Below, in pieces: positions 1-9,722 of a stretch of 64,000 bases of DNA. A program made the translations under genes and the position numbers. Source of the stretch: Xylanimicrobium pachnodae JCM 13526 = NBRC 107786. Its GTDB lineage: Bacteria > Actinomycetota > Actinomycetes > Actinomycetales > Cellulomonadaceae. The stretch is taken from positions 44,384 to 108,383 of the forward strand of contig BCWJ01000016.1 of assembly GCA_001592145.1 (NCBI GenBank). Reading direction: 5' to 3'. Under the pieces are notes generated by a model. The model searched no databases. It was given only the letters and a program-made list of their open reading frames with translations, and had not been told where the DNA came from. How positions within the stretch are numbered: the first letter of the stretch is position 1; each line of letters begins with the position of its first letter.

Positions 1-2301
1 GAGACCCTGGTCCCCGGCGACGTGGTCAAGATCCGCCCCGGCGACCGCATCCCGGCGGACTGCCGCCTCCTCGACTCGGCGAACCTCCAGGTCGAGGAGT
101 CGGCGCTGACCGGTGAGTCGGTCGCGTCCGTCAAGGACGTCGCACAGGTCGCCGCCGACGCCAACGTCGGCGACCGCACCTCCATGCTGTTCTCCGGCAC
201 GCTCGTCGTCGCCGGCACCGGCACCGCGGTCGTCACCGGTACCGGGGTGAACACCGAGATCGGCCGCATCCAGACCATGATCAGCGAGGCCGAGTCGCTC
301 CAGACGCCGCTCGCGCGGACCCTGGGCAAGTTCGGCATGACGCTCGCCTGGCTCATCCTCGGCATGGGCGTCTTCATGATGCTCGTGGGCTGGCTGGTCC
401 ACGGCCTGGGCGGCCGCGAGCTCATCTCCGCGACCATCGGCTTCGCGGTCGCCGCGATCCCCGAGGGCCTGCCGGCGCTCGTCACCATCACGCTCGCGCT
501 CGGCGTGCAGCAGATGGCCCAGCGCCGCGCGATCACCCGCAAGATGGCCGCCGTCGAGACGCTCGGCTCGGTGTCCACGATCTGCTCGGACAAGACCGGC
601 ACGCTGACCCAGAACGAGATGACGGTGCGCGACGTGCGCACCCGCACCCACGAGTTCCACGTCGAGGGCGGCGGCTACGCACCGATCGGTGACATCACGC
701 TCGACGGCGTGCCCGTCGACGCCGCCGCACACCCCGACCTGCTCGCCGTGGCCGAGGTCATGGGCCTGGCCAACGACGCGCACATCGAGGAGATCGACGG
801 GCGCTGGCAGCTCATCGGCGAACCCACCGAGGGCGGCGTGCTGGTGCTCGCCCGCAAGGCCGGGGTGACCGGCGAGGGCTGGACCCGTCACGCGGAGATC
901 CCGTTCGAGTCGGCCACCAAGTACATGGCCACCCTCGCGCAGGACCCCGCGGGCGAGCGCCACATCCTGGTCAAGGGCGCGCTCGACTCCGTCGCGGCAC
1001 GCTGCACCACACAGGCCGGCCCGAACGGCGTCGAGCCGTTCGACCAGGGGTTCTGGGACCAGCAGGTGGTCGAGCTCGGTTCGCAGGGACTGCGCGTCCT
1101 GGCCGCCGCCCGGCTCGACGTCCCCGCGGACACCGACACCCTTCCCGAGGGCGGCCCCACCGGCCTGACGCTGCTCGGCGTCGTCGGCATCGTGGACCCG
1201 CCCCGGCCCGAGGCGATCATGGCCATCGAGGAGGCCCGCAACGCGGGCATCGCCGTCACCATGATCACGGGCGACCACGCCGGAACCGCCAAGGCCATCG
1301 CCCACGAGATGGGGATCATCGACCAGGTCGACGCACCCTCCCTCACGGGTGCCGAGCTGGAGGCCATGAGCGACGAGGAGCTGGCGGGCGTCGTGCAGTC
1401 CGTGCACGTCTACGCGCGCACCAGCCCCGAGCACAAGATCCGCATCGTGCGGGCACTGCAGACGCACGACGAGGTCGTGGCGATGACAGGCGACGGCGTC
1501 AACGACGCCCCCGCCCTCACGCAGGCCGACGTCGGCGTGGCCATGGGCATCAAGGGCACCGAGGCGACCAAGGAGGCCGCGGACGTCGTCCTGGCGGACG
1601 ACAACTTCGCCACCATCGAGCGGGCCGTGGCCGAGGGCCGACGGATCTACGACAACATCCGCAAGGCGGTGCTGTTCCTGCTGCCCACCAACGGTGCGCA
1701 GTCGATCGTCATCCTCTTCGCGATCCTGTTCGGCTGGACGGTGCTGCCGCTCGAGCCGGTGCAGGTGCTGTGGATCAACATGATCACCTCCGTGACCCTG
1801 TCCCTGCCGCTCGCCAACGAGCCCAAGGAGCCGGGACTCATGAACCGGGCGCCGCGCGATCCGAAGGAGCCGCTCATCTCCGGCGCGTTCCTGCGCCGCA
1901 TCCTGTTCGTCTCGGCGCTCATCGCGGCCGCGACCCTGTTCCTGTTCCAGCTGGAGAAGAACGCGGGCATGCCCACGGCCCAGGCCCAGGGCATGGCCGT
2001 CACGATGCTGGCGCTGGGCCAGCTCGCCTACCTCTTCTCCTGCCGGTTCCTGGACCGGTCCTCGCTCACCGTGGACGTGCTCAAGGGCAACCCGACGCTG
2101 TGGTGGTCGGCCGGTGCCCTGATCCTCCTCCAGGTCGCGTTCCTGTACCTGCCGTTCATGCAGGACCTGTTCCGCGTCCAGGGCATCGGCCTGGCCGAGT
2201 GGGGCAAGGCCGCCGGGGCGTCCGTGGTGATCTTCCTGATCGTCGAGGCCGCCAAGGCGCTCGGACGACGCAACCTGCGCAGGGCCGTGCGCCGATCCTG
2301 A
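1..2301 (+). CDS. P-type cation-transporting ATPase, 5' end cut by window
   Basis: The reading frame is open from base 1, so the start and the first transmembrane helices lie upstream; 766 residues are visible. The actuator motif TGES is at visible residues 37-40. The phosphorylation motif DKTGT has its Asp at about residue 197 and the hinge TGDGVND is near 496. A PEGLPA motif in the fourth membrane helix is typical of P2-type (calcium-like) pumps. The C-terminal half has several hydrophobic segments. In the helix-6 region the sequence reads [10 protein letters not shown], where calcium pumps usually have N-x-x-T-D, so ion specificity is open (Ca, Mn or another cation). It pumps cations across the cytoplasmic membrane using ATP. 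A strong hairpin follows the stop and separates it from the convergent panB. Confidence 0.93.
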   Translation, partial: ETLVPGDVVKIRPGDRIPADCRLLDSANLQVEESALTGESVASVKDVAQVAADANVGDRTSMLFSGTLVVAGTGTAVVTGTGVNTEIGRIQTMISEAESLQTPLARTLGKFGMTLAWLILGMGVFMMLVGWLVHGLGGRELISATIGFAVAAIPEGLPALVTITLALGVQQMAQRRAITRKMAAVETLGSVSTICSDKTGTLTQNEMTVRDVRTRTHEFHVEGGGYAPIGDITLDGVPVDAAAHPDLLAVAEVMGLANDAHIEEIDGRWQLIGEPTEGGVLVLARKAGVTGEGWTRHAEIPFESATKYMATLAQDPAGERHILVKGALDSVAARCTTQAGPNGVEPFDQGFWDQQVVELGSQGLRVLAAARLDVPADTDTLPEGGPTGLTLLGVVGIVDPPRPEAIMAIEEARNAGIAVTMITGDHAGTAKAIAHEMGIIDQVDAPSLTGAELEAMSDEELAGVVQSVHVYARTSPEHKIRIVRALQTHDEVVAMTGDGVNDAPALTQADVGVAMGIKGTEATKEAADVVLADDNFATIERAVAEGRRIYDNIRKAVLFLLPTNGAQSIVILFAILFGWTVLPLEPVQVLWINMITSVTLSLPLANEPKEPGLMNRAPRDPKEPLISGAFLRRILFVSALIAAATLFLFQLEKNAGMPTAQAQGMAVTMLALGQLAYLFSCRFLDRSSLTVDVLKGNPTLWWSAGALILLQVAFLYLPFMQDLFRVQGIGLAEWGKAAGASVVIFLIVEAAKALGRRNLRRAVRRS

Positions 2302-2309
2302 CGACCGCG

Positions 2310-2348
2310 ACGCCCCGTCTCCCGCCCACGCGGCGGGGGACGGGGCGT
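2310..2348. terminator. Bidirectional hairpin terminator between ATPase and panB
   Basis: A 16-bp stem (2310-2325 against 2333-2348) with one mismatch and a 7-nt loop. It lies between two convergent genes, so it can serve both strands. There is no long T tract, as is common in high-GC actinobacteria. Confidence 0.75.
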
Positions 2349-2374
2349 TCCCGTGTGCGGCGAAGGCCAGGAGG

Positions 2375-3247
2375 TCAGATGGAGTCGAGGATGCCGGGGG
2401 GCATCGCGTAGCCGTGCTCCGGGGCCGGGTAGGCGCCCGAGCGGACCTCAGCCGCGTAGGCCGCGAGGGCGTCGGTCATGACGTCCAGCACGGAGGCGTA
2501 GCGCTTGACGAACTTGGCGGCGCGCCCCTGCGTCAGCCCCAGCAGGTCGTGCAGCACCAGCACCTGCCCGTCCACCGCGGGACCCGCGCCGATGCCGATG
2601 GCGGGAATGTGCAGCAGCGGGTGGATCTGCGCCGCGAGGTCGGACGGGATGGCTTCGAGCACCACCGAGAACGCGCCCGCCTCCTGGACGGCGAGGGCAT
2701 CGTCGCGCACCCGGCGGGCCGCCTCGACGGTGCGGCCCTGCGCGGAGAAGCCGCCCAGAGCGGTCGCCGTCTGCGGGGTCAGGCCGACGTGCCCCATGAC
2801 GGGGATGCCCGCGCCGACGATCGCGCGGATACGTGCCGCCGGGACGGGGCCGCCGCCTTCGAGCTTGACGGCGTCGGCGCCGGCCTCCTTGACGCAGCGG
2901 ATCGCCGTGGCCACGGCCTGCTCGTCGCTCACCTCGTAGGAGCCGAACGGGAGATCGACGACGACGAGCGCGGTCACCGTGCCGCGGCGCACCGCGCTCG
3001 CGAGAACCAGCATCTCGTCGACCGAGACGGGCACGGTGGAGTCGTAACCGAGCTGCACCTGGGCGCCGGAGTCGCCCACCAGCACGATGTCCACACCGGC
3101 CCGCTGCGCGGCCACGGCCGCCGGGTAGTCGTAGGCCGTGACCATGACGAGCTTGTCACCGGCGGCCACGAGTTGCGCCAGGGACGGCGGGGTGACCCGC
3201 TTGCGGGCCGGCGTCACGGATGCGGAGGGGTCAGGGTGGTGGCTCAT
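2375..3247 (-). CDS. panB: 3-methyl-2-oxobutanoate hydroxymethyltransferase
   Basis: This enzyme transfers a hydroxymethyl group from methylenetetrahydrofolate to alpha-ketoisovalerate to give ketopantoate, the first committed step of pantothenate and CoA synthesis. The 290-residue length fits PanB. The TIM-barrel metal-site segment [15 protein letters not shown] and the catalytic glutamate in SVVLEAIP are present. The usual family text after GDS is L-G-M-V-x-L-G, so the G-A-Q variant is slightly unusual. The ATG overlaps the panD stop as ATGA, so it is translationally coupled as the last gene of a fused panC-panD-panB operon. Confidence 0.95.
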   Translation of the reverse strand: MSHHPDPSASVTPARKRVTPPSLAQLVAAGDKLVMVTAYDYPAAVAAQRAGVDIVLVGDSGAQVQLGYDSTVPVSVDEMLVLASAVRRGTVTALVVVDLPFGSYEVSDEQAVATAIRCVKEAGADAVKLEGGGPVPAARIRAIVGAGIPVMGHVGLTPQTATALGGFSAQGRTVEAARRVRDDALAVQEAGAFSVVLEAIPSDLAAQIHPLLHIPAIGIGAGPAVDGQVLVLHDLLGLTQGRAAKFVKRYASVLDVMTDALAAYAAEVRSGAYPAPEHGYAMPPGILDSI

Positions 3248-3639
3248 GCGAGCGGGCTCTCGAGCAGGGTGGCGACGGCGTCGTCCACCTGGATCACGGC
3301 GTTGGTGCCTCGCTGGACGTGCACCACCCGCGGCTCGTAGGTCGCGAGCTCCGCGCGATCGTACTGGCCGTACGAGATCACGATGATCGTGTCGCCCGTG
3401 TGCACCAGGCGGGCCGCGGCGCCGTTGACCTGGATGGTCCCGCTACCACGCTCGCCGGCGATGGTGTACGTCTCGAACCGCGCGCCGTTGTCGACGTCGA
3501 CGACGGCGACCTGCTCGTGCTCCAGGATGTCGGCGGCGTCGAGCAGGTCGGCGTCGATCGTGATGGAGCCGACGTAGTGCAGGTCGCTGCCGGTGATCGT
3601 GGCGCGGTGGATCTTGGACTTCAGCATGGTGCGTTGCAT
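3244..3639 (-). CDS. panD: Aspartate 1-decarboxylase precursor
   Basis: This pyruvoyl enzyme makes beta-alanine from L-aspartate for pantothenate synthesis. The self-cleavage site Gly24-Ser25 sits in the context HYVGSIT, exactly where the family cleaves to form the pyruvoyl group. The 131-residue length is normal. Its ATG overlaps the upstream stop by one base (TGATG) and its own stop overlaps the panB start. It therefore lies inside a tightly coupled pan operon that supplies both halves of pantothenate. Confidence 0.96.
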   Translation of the reverse strand: MQRTMLKSKIHRATITGSDLHYVGSITIDADLLDAADILEHEQVAVVDVDNGARFETYTIAGERGSGTIQVNGAAARLVHTGDTIIVISYGQYDRAELATYEPRVVHVQRGTNAVIQVDDAVATLLESPLA

Positions 3640-5324
3640 CAGCGTGCTCCGGTCGGTGCAGCGCCCGCAGCGGCGGGCGTGATGGCGGGCGTGATGGTGA
3701 CGTTGTCGATGAGGCGGACGGGGCCCACCTGCGCGGCGACCAGCGCGAGCGCCGGCCGGTCCAGGGTAGCGACGGGTTCGAGCGTCGCCGGGTCCGCGAG
3801 GGTGAGGTACTCGGGTTCGACGCCGTCGACCGCGAGCTCACGCAGCCCGGCCTCCCGGGCGTCGGCCGCCGTGGACCCCGCGGCGGCGGCGTCCTGCACG
3901 GCGCGCAACGCCCGCGAGAGCGAGAGCGCGCGGCGGCGGTCGTCGGCGCCCAGGCGCACGTTCCGGCTCGACATGGCCAGGCCGTCCGGCTCGCGCACCG
4001 TCGGGCCCACCTCGATCCGCACCGGCAGGCCCAGGTCCGCGACGGCACGGCGGACCACCACCACCTGCTGGGCGTCCTTCGCGCCGAACCACGCGACGTC
4101 GGGGGCGACGGCGATCAGCAGCTTCGTGACCACGGTCGCCACACCGTCGAAGTGGCCGCGCCCGCGGTGGGCGCCCTCCAGCGTGGCCGTGACCGGGCCG
4201 GTGACGCTCACGGTGGTGGCGAACCCGGTCGGGTACAGCTCATCGGGCGCGGGCGCGAACACCAGGTCGGCACCGGCCGAGGCGGCCAGGGCGACGTCGG
4301 CGGCCTCGGTGCGCGGGTACGCGGCCAGGTCGGCCGGGTCGTCGAACTGGGTCGGGTTGACGAACACGGACACGACCACGACGTCGCTGGTCGCGCGCGC
4401 CGCACGGATGAGGGAGAGGTGCCCCTCGTGCAGCGCACCCATCGTCGGTACCAGGGCGACGGTCCGCCCCGCGGCCCGGTGCGCGGCGAGGGTGGCCCGC
4501 AGCTCGGCGACGGTCCGTACGGTGGTCATTCCCGGTCCTCCAGCAGGTTCCTCGCGGGCGGCGCCCGCGGCGAGCGCACGCGTCGCTTGTGTCAACGCGT
4601 CGAACACCCCGATCGCTTCCGGGACGCGCCGGGAGATCTCGACCCGGTGGGCGTCCACGGTCGCCGCGTCCCCGCGTGCGACGGGTCCCGTCAGCGCCTC
4701 CCTGGCCCCGAGCCTCGCCCAGTTCTCGACCGTGGCGCGCACCAGGGGCACGAGGGCGGCACGATCCACGCCCGCCGTCCCCGCGAGGCGCTCCGCGATC
4801 CCCTCCAGCGTGACGAGGAAGTTCGACGCCACACACGCCGCCGCGTGGTAGGCGACCCTGTCCTCCTCGGGCACCTCGAACGGCACCAGCCCGAGCGCGC
4901 GGGCCAGGTTCCCCGCCACCGCGAGCGCATCCTCATCGACACCCGCGACGGCGGCGGGCACCCCCTGGAAGTCGGTGGCCGGCACGTCCGGGCCCTGGGC
5001 CGGGACGGTCATCAGGGGGTGCAGCGAGAAGGCGTGGTGTGCGGTGAGCGGGGCCAGCGAGGTGGCACCCGAGAGATGGCCCACGAACGGCCCCGGTGCG
5101 ATGGCGGCACCGGCTGCGCGAATCGCGGCGTCGGGAACGGCGAGCAGGACGACGTCGGCGCCGTCCGCGGTGGCACCCCGTCCGAGCGGCCCGTCCACCG
5201 TGATGCCGGCGGCGCGCAGCGCGCCCGACAGCGCGGTGCCCAGACGGCCCCTCCCGACGACGGCGACCCGTCCGACGCGGCTCACGCGCTGGTTCGAGGA
5301 TGCGTCGTCGACGGTGGGGGGCAC
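3639..5324 (-). CDS. panC: DUF2520/Rossmann protein fused to pantothenate synthetase
   Basis: A continuous 561-residue frame (GTG start) with two units. Residues about 17-260 are a Rossmann fold beginning [11 protein letters not shown], followed by a DUF2520-type helical domain with LHPLMTV and [10 protein letters not shown]. Such proteins usually sit next to panC and resemble ketopantoate-reductase-like dehydrogenases. Residues 266-561 are PanC, which joins pantoate and beta-alanine using ATP; the HxGH-type motif is in [13 protein letters not shown] and the KMSKS-like loop is AMSSRNVRL. Met266 (ATG at 4529-4527) is preceded by GGAGGACCGGGA, a good Shine-Dalgarno at normal spacing, so a separate PanC may also be made. 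The chain may be a true fusion, dual products, or two genes that lost a stop. First gene of the pan operon. Confidence 0.9.
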   Translation of the reverse strand: MPPTVDDASSNQRVSRVGRVAVVGRGRLGTALSGALRAAGITVDGPLGRGATADGADVVLLAVPDAAIRAAGAAIAPGPFVGHLSGATSLAPLTAHHAFSLHPLMTVPAQGPDVPATDFQGVPAAVAGVDEDALAVAGNLARALGLVPFEVPEEDRVAYHAAACVASNFLVTLEGIAERLAGTAGVDRAALVPLVRATVENWARLGAREALTGPVARGDAATVDAHRVEISRRVPEAIGVFDALTQATRALAAGAAREEPAGGPGMTTVRTVAELRATLAAHRAAGRTVALVPTMGALHEGHLSLIRAARATSDVVVVSVFVNPTQFDDPADLAAYPRTEAADVALAASAGADLVFAPAPDELYPTGFATTVSVTGPVTATLEGAHRGRGHFDGVATVVTKLLIAVAPDVAWFGAKDAQQVVVVRRAVADLGLPVRIEVGPTVREPDGLAMSSRNVRLGADDRRRALSLSRALRAVQDAAAAGSTAADAREAGLRELAVDGVEPEYLTLADPATLEPVATLDRPALALVAAQVGPVRLIDNVTITPAITPAAAGAAPTGAR

Positions 5325-5390
5325 GGTCGCCCAGAGTACCCGCTCGGCCGACGCGCTCCGGGGCGCGTGGTCATCACGGGCGGGGCCAGG

Positions 5391-6983
5391 TCAGGGGGTG
5401 ACGACCAGGACGCCGTGGGCACCCTTCTCGCCCAGGGTCATCGCGTGGTTGACGAACGGGTAGTGCCCTGCCTCGTGCGGGACCAGCTCGACGAACCCGC
5501 CCTCGGCCGCGCCGAGCGTGAGGACCTGCGAGCCGGTGACGCCCTGCGTGTGGCCGTCGGTGGACGTGCCGTGGAACACGGAGTACGCCCCTTCACGCCA
5601 CACCGTGTCGAACTGCCCGCCCACGACGTGGAATCCGAGCCCCAGGTTGGGACCGGCGTCCAGCAGCCAGAACCGGACGCGTTCGCCCACGCGGGCGGTC
5701 AGGGGGTGGGCGTCGTACTGGAAGGCGCGCCCGTTGAATGCGACGACGTCGGGCGTCATGGTGGCGAGCTTGGCGGCGTCGGCCACGGCCCCGTCGGCGC
5801 CCAGGTACAGCTCCGACTGGATCAGCACGTAGCTACGGTCCACGGGTTCGAGGCCGTCAGGTTCGATGACCACGGCGCCGAACATGCCGTTCGCGATGTG
5901 CTGCGTCATGGGCATCGTCGAGCAGTGGTACATCCAGATGCCGGAGCGCTGCGCCGTGAACACGTACTCCAGCGACTCTCCCGGTTCGATGGTACGCATG
6001 GGCTCGTCGGGTGCCACGTCGCCCGCGTGGAAGTCGATGGAGTGCCCCATCGACCCCTTGTTGACGAGAGTGATGTGGAACGTGTCCCCCACCCGCCCGT
6101 GCAGGATCGGCCCGGGGGACGTGCCGTTGTACGTCCACACGGTCCTGGTCAGTCCCGGCGTCACCGGGTCCTCCTGCTCGGTGACGGTGAACGTGTACCG
6201 GTGGTCGGCGGGAGTGCCGTCCGACGCCGGCAGCGCGGGCAGCTCGGCCGGGTACGGGTCGGTGGCGCGCGCGGTGTCCAGGAGCTCGACCATGGTGGGA
6301 CCGGAGGTCGCGGAAGCGCCGTGGTCCATGCCGGCCATGTCGCCACTCGGCTGATCACTCGTGTCGGCGCCCTCCGTGCCGCCCGTCACGACGACGTGCA
6401 CCACCATGCCCATCTGGCGGTGCCCGGGCAGCGAGCACCAGCCCTCCAGATCCGCGCCGATCACGCCGACGTCCAGGGTCGCACTGTCGCCGGGTGCCAG
6501 CGGGTCGAGCGCCGCGCCGTTCGCGAACACCAGGTCGTGACGCTGGTCGCCCGTGTTGTCCAGCGTGACCTCGAGCCGGTCTCCGGCCGGAACCTCGATG
6601 GTCGACGGGGTGAACGCCATCCCCTCGACGGTGAGCGTGACCTCGGTGGTGTGCCCGGTGGGCGTGACCGCGGCGGGCGTCGTCCCCGACGTCGCCGCTC
6701 CCGGCGTACCTCCGCCCGCGCCGCCCGACGCGAGGGAGGGCCGCACGAGGAGCGCCGTCAGCACCACCGCGGCCACGACGACGATGCCGATGACGGCTCC
6801 CCCGGCGCGCGACACGGGCGCTCCTTCCTGGCCGGGCAGCGTGCGGGGTCCGCTGGGGCGGCGCCCGGGCGTCGCGGCCCCGGCCGCAGTCGACGTCGCA
6901 GCCCCCGCCGCGGTGGGCTTCGCATCCGCGGGGTCCGCTCCGGGATCCGGCGGCACGGGTCGGTCCGAGGGCCGTTCAGTCAC
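5391..6983 (-). CDS. Membrane-anchored NirK-like multicopper protein with extra N-terminal cupredoxin
   Basis: 530 residues. There is a cytoplasmic low-complexity head, one membrane anchor (about 60-81), a plastocyanin-like domain (about 110-200) with likely type 1 copper ligands His149, Cys183, His188 and Met193, then a two-domain copper nitrite reductase-like core. Core ligands by comparison with NirK are type 1 His314, Cys354, His362, Met367 and type 2 His319, His353, His513. Asp317 matches the catalytic Asp98. The segment equivalent to the catalytic His255 reads FHVVGGQFD, so that position is apparently Gln457. It may reduce nitrite to NO outside the cell or be another multicopper oxidase. 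The GTG start overlaps the preceding membrane-protein gene by 8 bp, so it is the last gene of a three-gene operon. Confidence 0.82.
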   Translation of the reverse strand: MTERPSDRPVPPDPGADPADAKPTAAGAATSTAAGAATPGRRPSGPRTLPGQEGAPVSRAGGAVIGIVVVAAVVLTALLVRPSLASGGAGGGTPGAATSGTTPAAVTPTGHTTEVTLTVEGMAFTPSTIEVPAGDRLEVTLDNTGDQRHDLVFANGAALDPLAPGDSATLDVGVIGADLEGWCSLPGHRQMGMVVHVVVTGGTEGADTSDQPSGDMAGMDHGASATSGPTMVELLDTARATDPYPAELPALPASDGTPADHRYTFTVTEQEDPVTPGLTRTVWTYNGTSPGPILHGRVGDTFHITLVNKGSMGHSIDFHAGDVAPDEPMRTIEPGESLEYVFTAQRSGIWMYHCSTMPMTQHIANGMFGAVVIEPDGLEPVDRSYVLIQSELYLGADGAVADAAKLATMTPDVVAFNGRAFQYDAHPLTARVGERVRFWLLDAGPNLGLGFHVVGGQFDTVWREGAYSVFHGTSTDGHTQGVTGSQVLTLGAAEGGFVELVPHEAGHYPFVNHAMTLGEKGAHGVLVVTP

Positions 6984-8403
6984 TGCTCGCTCCGTTCGCT
7001 CGAGGTGGCGTGGGCCGGGCAGGTGCCGGGGAGCCGATGGCGAGGCCGCCGCCCTTCGCTCCCCCGAGGCTCACGGGGAAGGTGGTGCTCACGCTGAGTC
7101 CGGGCGCCTGCGGGCTGGCCGCGGCCAGTGCCCGCCGCGCGGCGGCCTGCGTCTTCCCGGATCGCGCGAACATCACGACGTCCACCGCGAAACAGGCGAT
7201 CACCAACCCCCACAGCAGAGGACGCACGGCCCCGGCGCCAGCCGGACCCACGGTCACGGCCAGCAGCAGGATCGCGGCGTTGCGCACGGCGAGCCGGGTC
7301 GCCGCCGCCGTCTCCAGCGGGGCGATGCCGCGCCGCACGATGTCCGGGCCGCCGCCGATGACCACGGGCATGAGGTAGCTCAGCGCGCCGATGAAGATCT
7401 GACCCACGCCACCACCGCCCAGCAGCGCGAGCCACGGGAGGTCGGCGTTGCGCAGGGCGGCGGCGTCGTCGGCGGCGACCGCGTGGAAGGCGATCACGAG
7501 GAGACACACGACCGCCCACCCGAGCCCGGACGCCATCGTCCACGAGGCGTATCCGCGCACGGTGGCACGGATCGCGGTGCGCACGAGCGGCGCGGCCACG
7601 CCGCCCGCGAGCGCCACCGCGAACGCGGCCAGCCCGAGCCCGACGCCGGGCAGCCAGCCGAGCGCGGCGCTGAGCCCGGCGACGGCGACGCCGCCGGCGA
7701 GCACGGGCATGGCGGTCAGGGACGTGGGCACGGCGTCAGGTTGGATCTTCGTGCGCAGCATGGTGGGCCAGAGCGTGACGACGGTGCCGGAGATGGACAG
7801 TCCCACCCAGCCCGCCAGGTTGACGATGGCGTGCGCGAGAGTGAGGTTGTCGCGCGAGTCGAGCAGCCAGTCGGGGGCATCGGCCGAGAACATCGCGACC
7901 GTGAGGAACCCGGCGAGCACGCAGCCGATCACGAGGAACGCGGCGGCGGCCACGTAGTACCGGATGACGACGGCGAAGCGGGACGCGAACCGGCCGCGCG
8001 CGGCACGCAGCAGGGCGAGCCCGTGCCAGGCGATGACGGCGCCCACGAGCCCGGCGAACACGATGGTGCCCACCACCCAGGCCGTCCACATGGAGGCGAC
8101 GAGCCCGACGAGCGCGAGGTTGAACGCGAGCGAGCGGCGTACGGCGTCGCGTCCGGCGCGGTGGTCGTGCACGGGCAGGTGCAGCAGCGCCTTGGCGAAG
8201 TACCAGGACCACTGGAGGATCGCGTTGGTGAGCACGCCGAGGGTGACCACGTGGATGGCGGTCCACAGCGGCTGCGGGAGCGCCGAGCGGGAGATCACGG
8301 TGATGGCGGCGACGACGACGGCGGCGATGAGCCAGACGGTGGTCATGCGGTCGGTGCGTGGCCGGCGGCGGGCCCCCGGGGTCGGCGCGGGGCGGGGGCT
8401 CAC
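6976..8403 (-). CDS. Polytopic membrane protein of the NirK-like operon
   Basis: 475 residues with about ten or more hydrophobic helices. I chose the GTG at 8403 because it forms a GTGA overlap with the upstream gene's stop; an internal ATG at 8346 (MTTVWLIAAV) would give 456 residues and also fits a membrane protein. Conserved-looking segments are AIHVVTLGVLTNAILQWSWY and LAHAIVNLAGWVGLSISGT, with membrane histidines reminiscent of NnrS or heme-copper-type proteins. I infer a role in NO or nitrite metabolism or in copper delivery to the downstream cupredoxin protein. The exact family is not certain. The C-terminal tail is soluble and Ala/Pro-rich. Confidence 0.78.
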   Translation of the reverse strand: MSPRPAPTPGARRRPRTDRMTTVWLIAAVVVAAITVISRSALPQPLWTAIHVVTLGVLTNAILQWSWYFAKALLHLPVHDHRAGRDAVRRSLAFNLALVGLVASMWTAWVVGTIVFAGLVGAVIAWHGLALLRAARGRFASRFAVVIRYYVAAAAFLVIGCVLAGFLTVAMFSADAPDWLLDSRDNLTLAHAIVNLAGWVGLSISGTVVTLWPTMLRTKIQPDAVPTSLTAMPVLAGGVAVAGLSAALGWLPGVGLGLAAFAVALAGGVAAPLVRTAIRATVRGYASWTMASGLGWAVVCLLVIAFHAVAADDAAALRNADLPWLALLGGGGVGQIFIGALSYLMPVVIGGGPDIVRRGIAPLETAAATRLAVRNAAILLLAVTVGPAGAGAVRPLLWGLVIACFAVDVVMFARSGKTQAAARRALAAASPQAPGLSVSTTFPVSLGGAKGGGLAIGSPAPARPTPPRANGASSD

Positions 8404-9593
8404 GGTGCCACCTCGGCGTCGGCGGGGGTGTTGCTCCGGGCTCCGGTGCGCCGCCGCGAGGACGAGACCAGGGTCACCATGGTGACGAGGAACGCGAGCA
8501 GCGCGACCACGGACAGGGTGCCGCCGATCTGCCACGCGAGCCCGGCCTGGCGGGCGCCGGCGACGAGCCGTACGAGCAGCCCGCCCTGCAGCAGGCCCCA
8601 CACGGCCCACATGACCGGGTGGTACGGCAGAGGGCTGCGTACCACGGCGGGCACGATGACGGGGGCGTGCGCCATGATCATGGACAGCACGAACCCGATG
8701 GTCAGGGAGTGCACGACGGCGTCGTACGCGTACCCGGCGAAGGCGGGCCCGTGGGCGGTCCATACGACGACGGGGACCATGACCCAGACGTAGCCGGCGA
8801 GCATGGAGGCCGCCACGAACCGCACCAGGCCCGTCGAGCGGATGGTGCGGCGTGCGACGTCGTGCCAGGCGACGTCGAGCACGAGGACGCCGAGCGCGAT
8901 CCCGAGCAGCGGATAGCCCCATGCGGGGTCGAGCAGCGAGGCGACGAGCGCGACGACGACGACGCAGGACTCGGCGAGGATGCGGGCCTCGGTGCGCGGC
9001 CCCCCGGCGCTCGCCGCGACGAACGCGACGCGCGCCAGCTCGAGCCGCTCGCCGACGATCGTCAGGACCAGCATCCCGGCCCACCAGGCCACGAGCTGGG
9101 GGGTGTCGAAGCCGCGGGCCCACAGCGCGGCGCCGCCGATGCCCACGAACGCGCCGAGCGCCTGCACCAGGACCGCGTAGGACTGCTGGCGCCGCCAGAC
9201 GGCGAGGTAGATGGCGGCCAGGACCGCTGTCGAGAGGGTCCAGGCGACGCCGGGCAGGACGCGCCCGCCGGGGACGGGCAGCGGCGACGCGCCCAGGATC
9301 GCGAGGAGGGCGCCCACGCCCGCCGCCACCGGAGACGCGAAGCCCCACCAGGCGTGCTGGGGAGACCGGGCTCCGCTGCGCAGCGCGACCGCGCGTTCCA
9401 GAGTGATCGCGGTGCCCACGAATCCGAAGATCATGAGCGGGCCGTGCAGCTGGGCCAGGGAGTCTCCGGCGACCGGTGCGCTGACCCCGAGGCGCAGCAG
9501 GGCGGCATCGAGGCCGGCCAGCAGGGAGACGCCTGCCGCGAGGAGGACGGCGAGCCGGCCCCGCGGCATGCGCGCCCGATCCGGGCGACCCAT
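8400..9593 (-). CDS. Polytopic membrane protein, first gene of the NirK-like operon
   Basis: 397 residues and about ten hydrophobic helices. The ATG at 9593 follows GAGAGGAACACCT, a good ribosome-binding site; a longer upstream frame is low-complexity and unlikely. Segments such as LHGPLMIFGFVGTAITLERAV and VVHSLTIGFVLSMIMAHAPVIVPAV, with His residues in helices, resemble NnrS-like or heme-copper-fold membrane proteins often found beside nirK in actinobacteria. The function is inferred from context only. It begins an operon of three genes (8-bp or shorter overlaps) whose promoter faces the regulator gene at 9723. Confidence 0.78.
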   Translation of the reverse strand: MGRPDRARMPRGRLAVLLAAGVSLLAGLDAALLRLGVSAPVAGDSLAQLHGPLMIFGFVGTAITLERAVALRSGARSPQHAWWGFASPVAAGVGALLAILGASPLPVPGGRVLPGVAWTLSTAVLAAIYLAVWRRQQSYAVLVQALGAFVGIGGAALWARGFDTPQLVAWWAGMLVLTIVGERLELARVAFVAASAGGPRTEARILAESCVVVVALVASLLDPAWGYPLLGIALGVLVLDVAWHDVARRTIRSTGLVRFVAASMLAGYVWVMVPVVVWTAHGPAFAGYAYDAVVHSLTIGFVLSMIMAHAPVIVPAVVRSPLPYHPVMWAVWGLLQGGLLVRLVAGARQAGLAWQIGGTLSVVALLAFLVTMVTLVSSSRRRTGARSNTPADAEVAP

Positions 9594-9690
9594 AGGTGTT
9601 CCTCTCGTCGGGTCCCCCCGTGCGCCGCGTGAAGGGGGCGGTGCGGGCGGGACGTGCTGCGGCCGGCAGGTGCGGCGACCTGTCGGCACG

Positions 9691-9705
9691 GCGAATATAT
9701 CGGAG
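9691..9705. promoter_or_regulatory. Putative operator between NirK-like operon and regulator
   Basis: GCGAATATATCGGAG lies in the 129-bp divergent region. It is 13/15 identical to GCGAATAAGTCGGAG upstream of the DUF2249 gene (10440-10454). It overlaps possible -10 boxes on both strands (plus: TACTTT 9711-9716 just downstream; minus: TATATT 9700-9695). It is likely the binding site of the regulator encoded at 9723, acting on itself and on the divergent operon. Confidence 0.55.
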
Positions 9706-9722
9706 CCTGGTACTTTCTAAAG

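Noticed and set aside
4152..7097. A 981-codon plus-strand frame opposite panC and the NirK-like gene
   Set aside because: Composition of an antisense shadow (Arg/Gly/His/Asp-rich) and it overlaps two well-supported genes.
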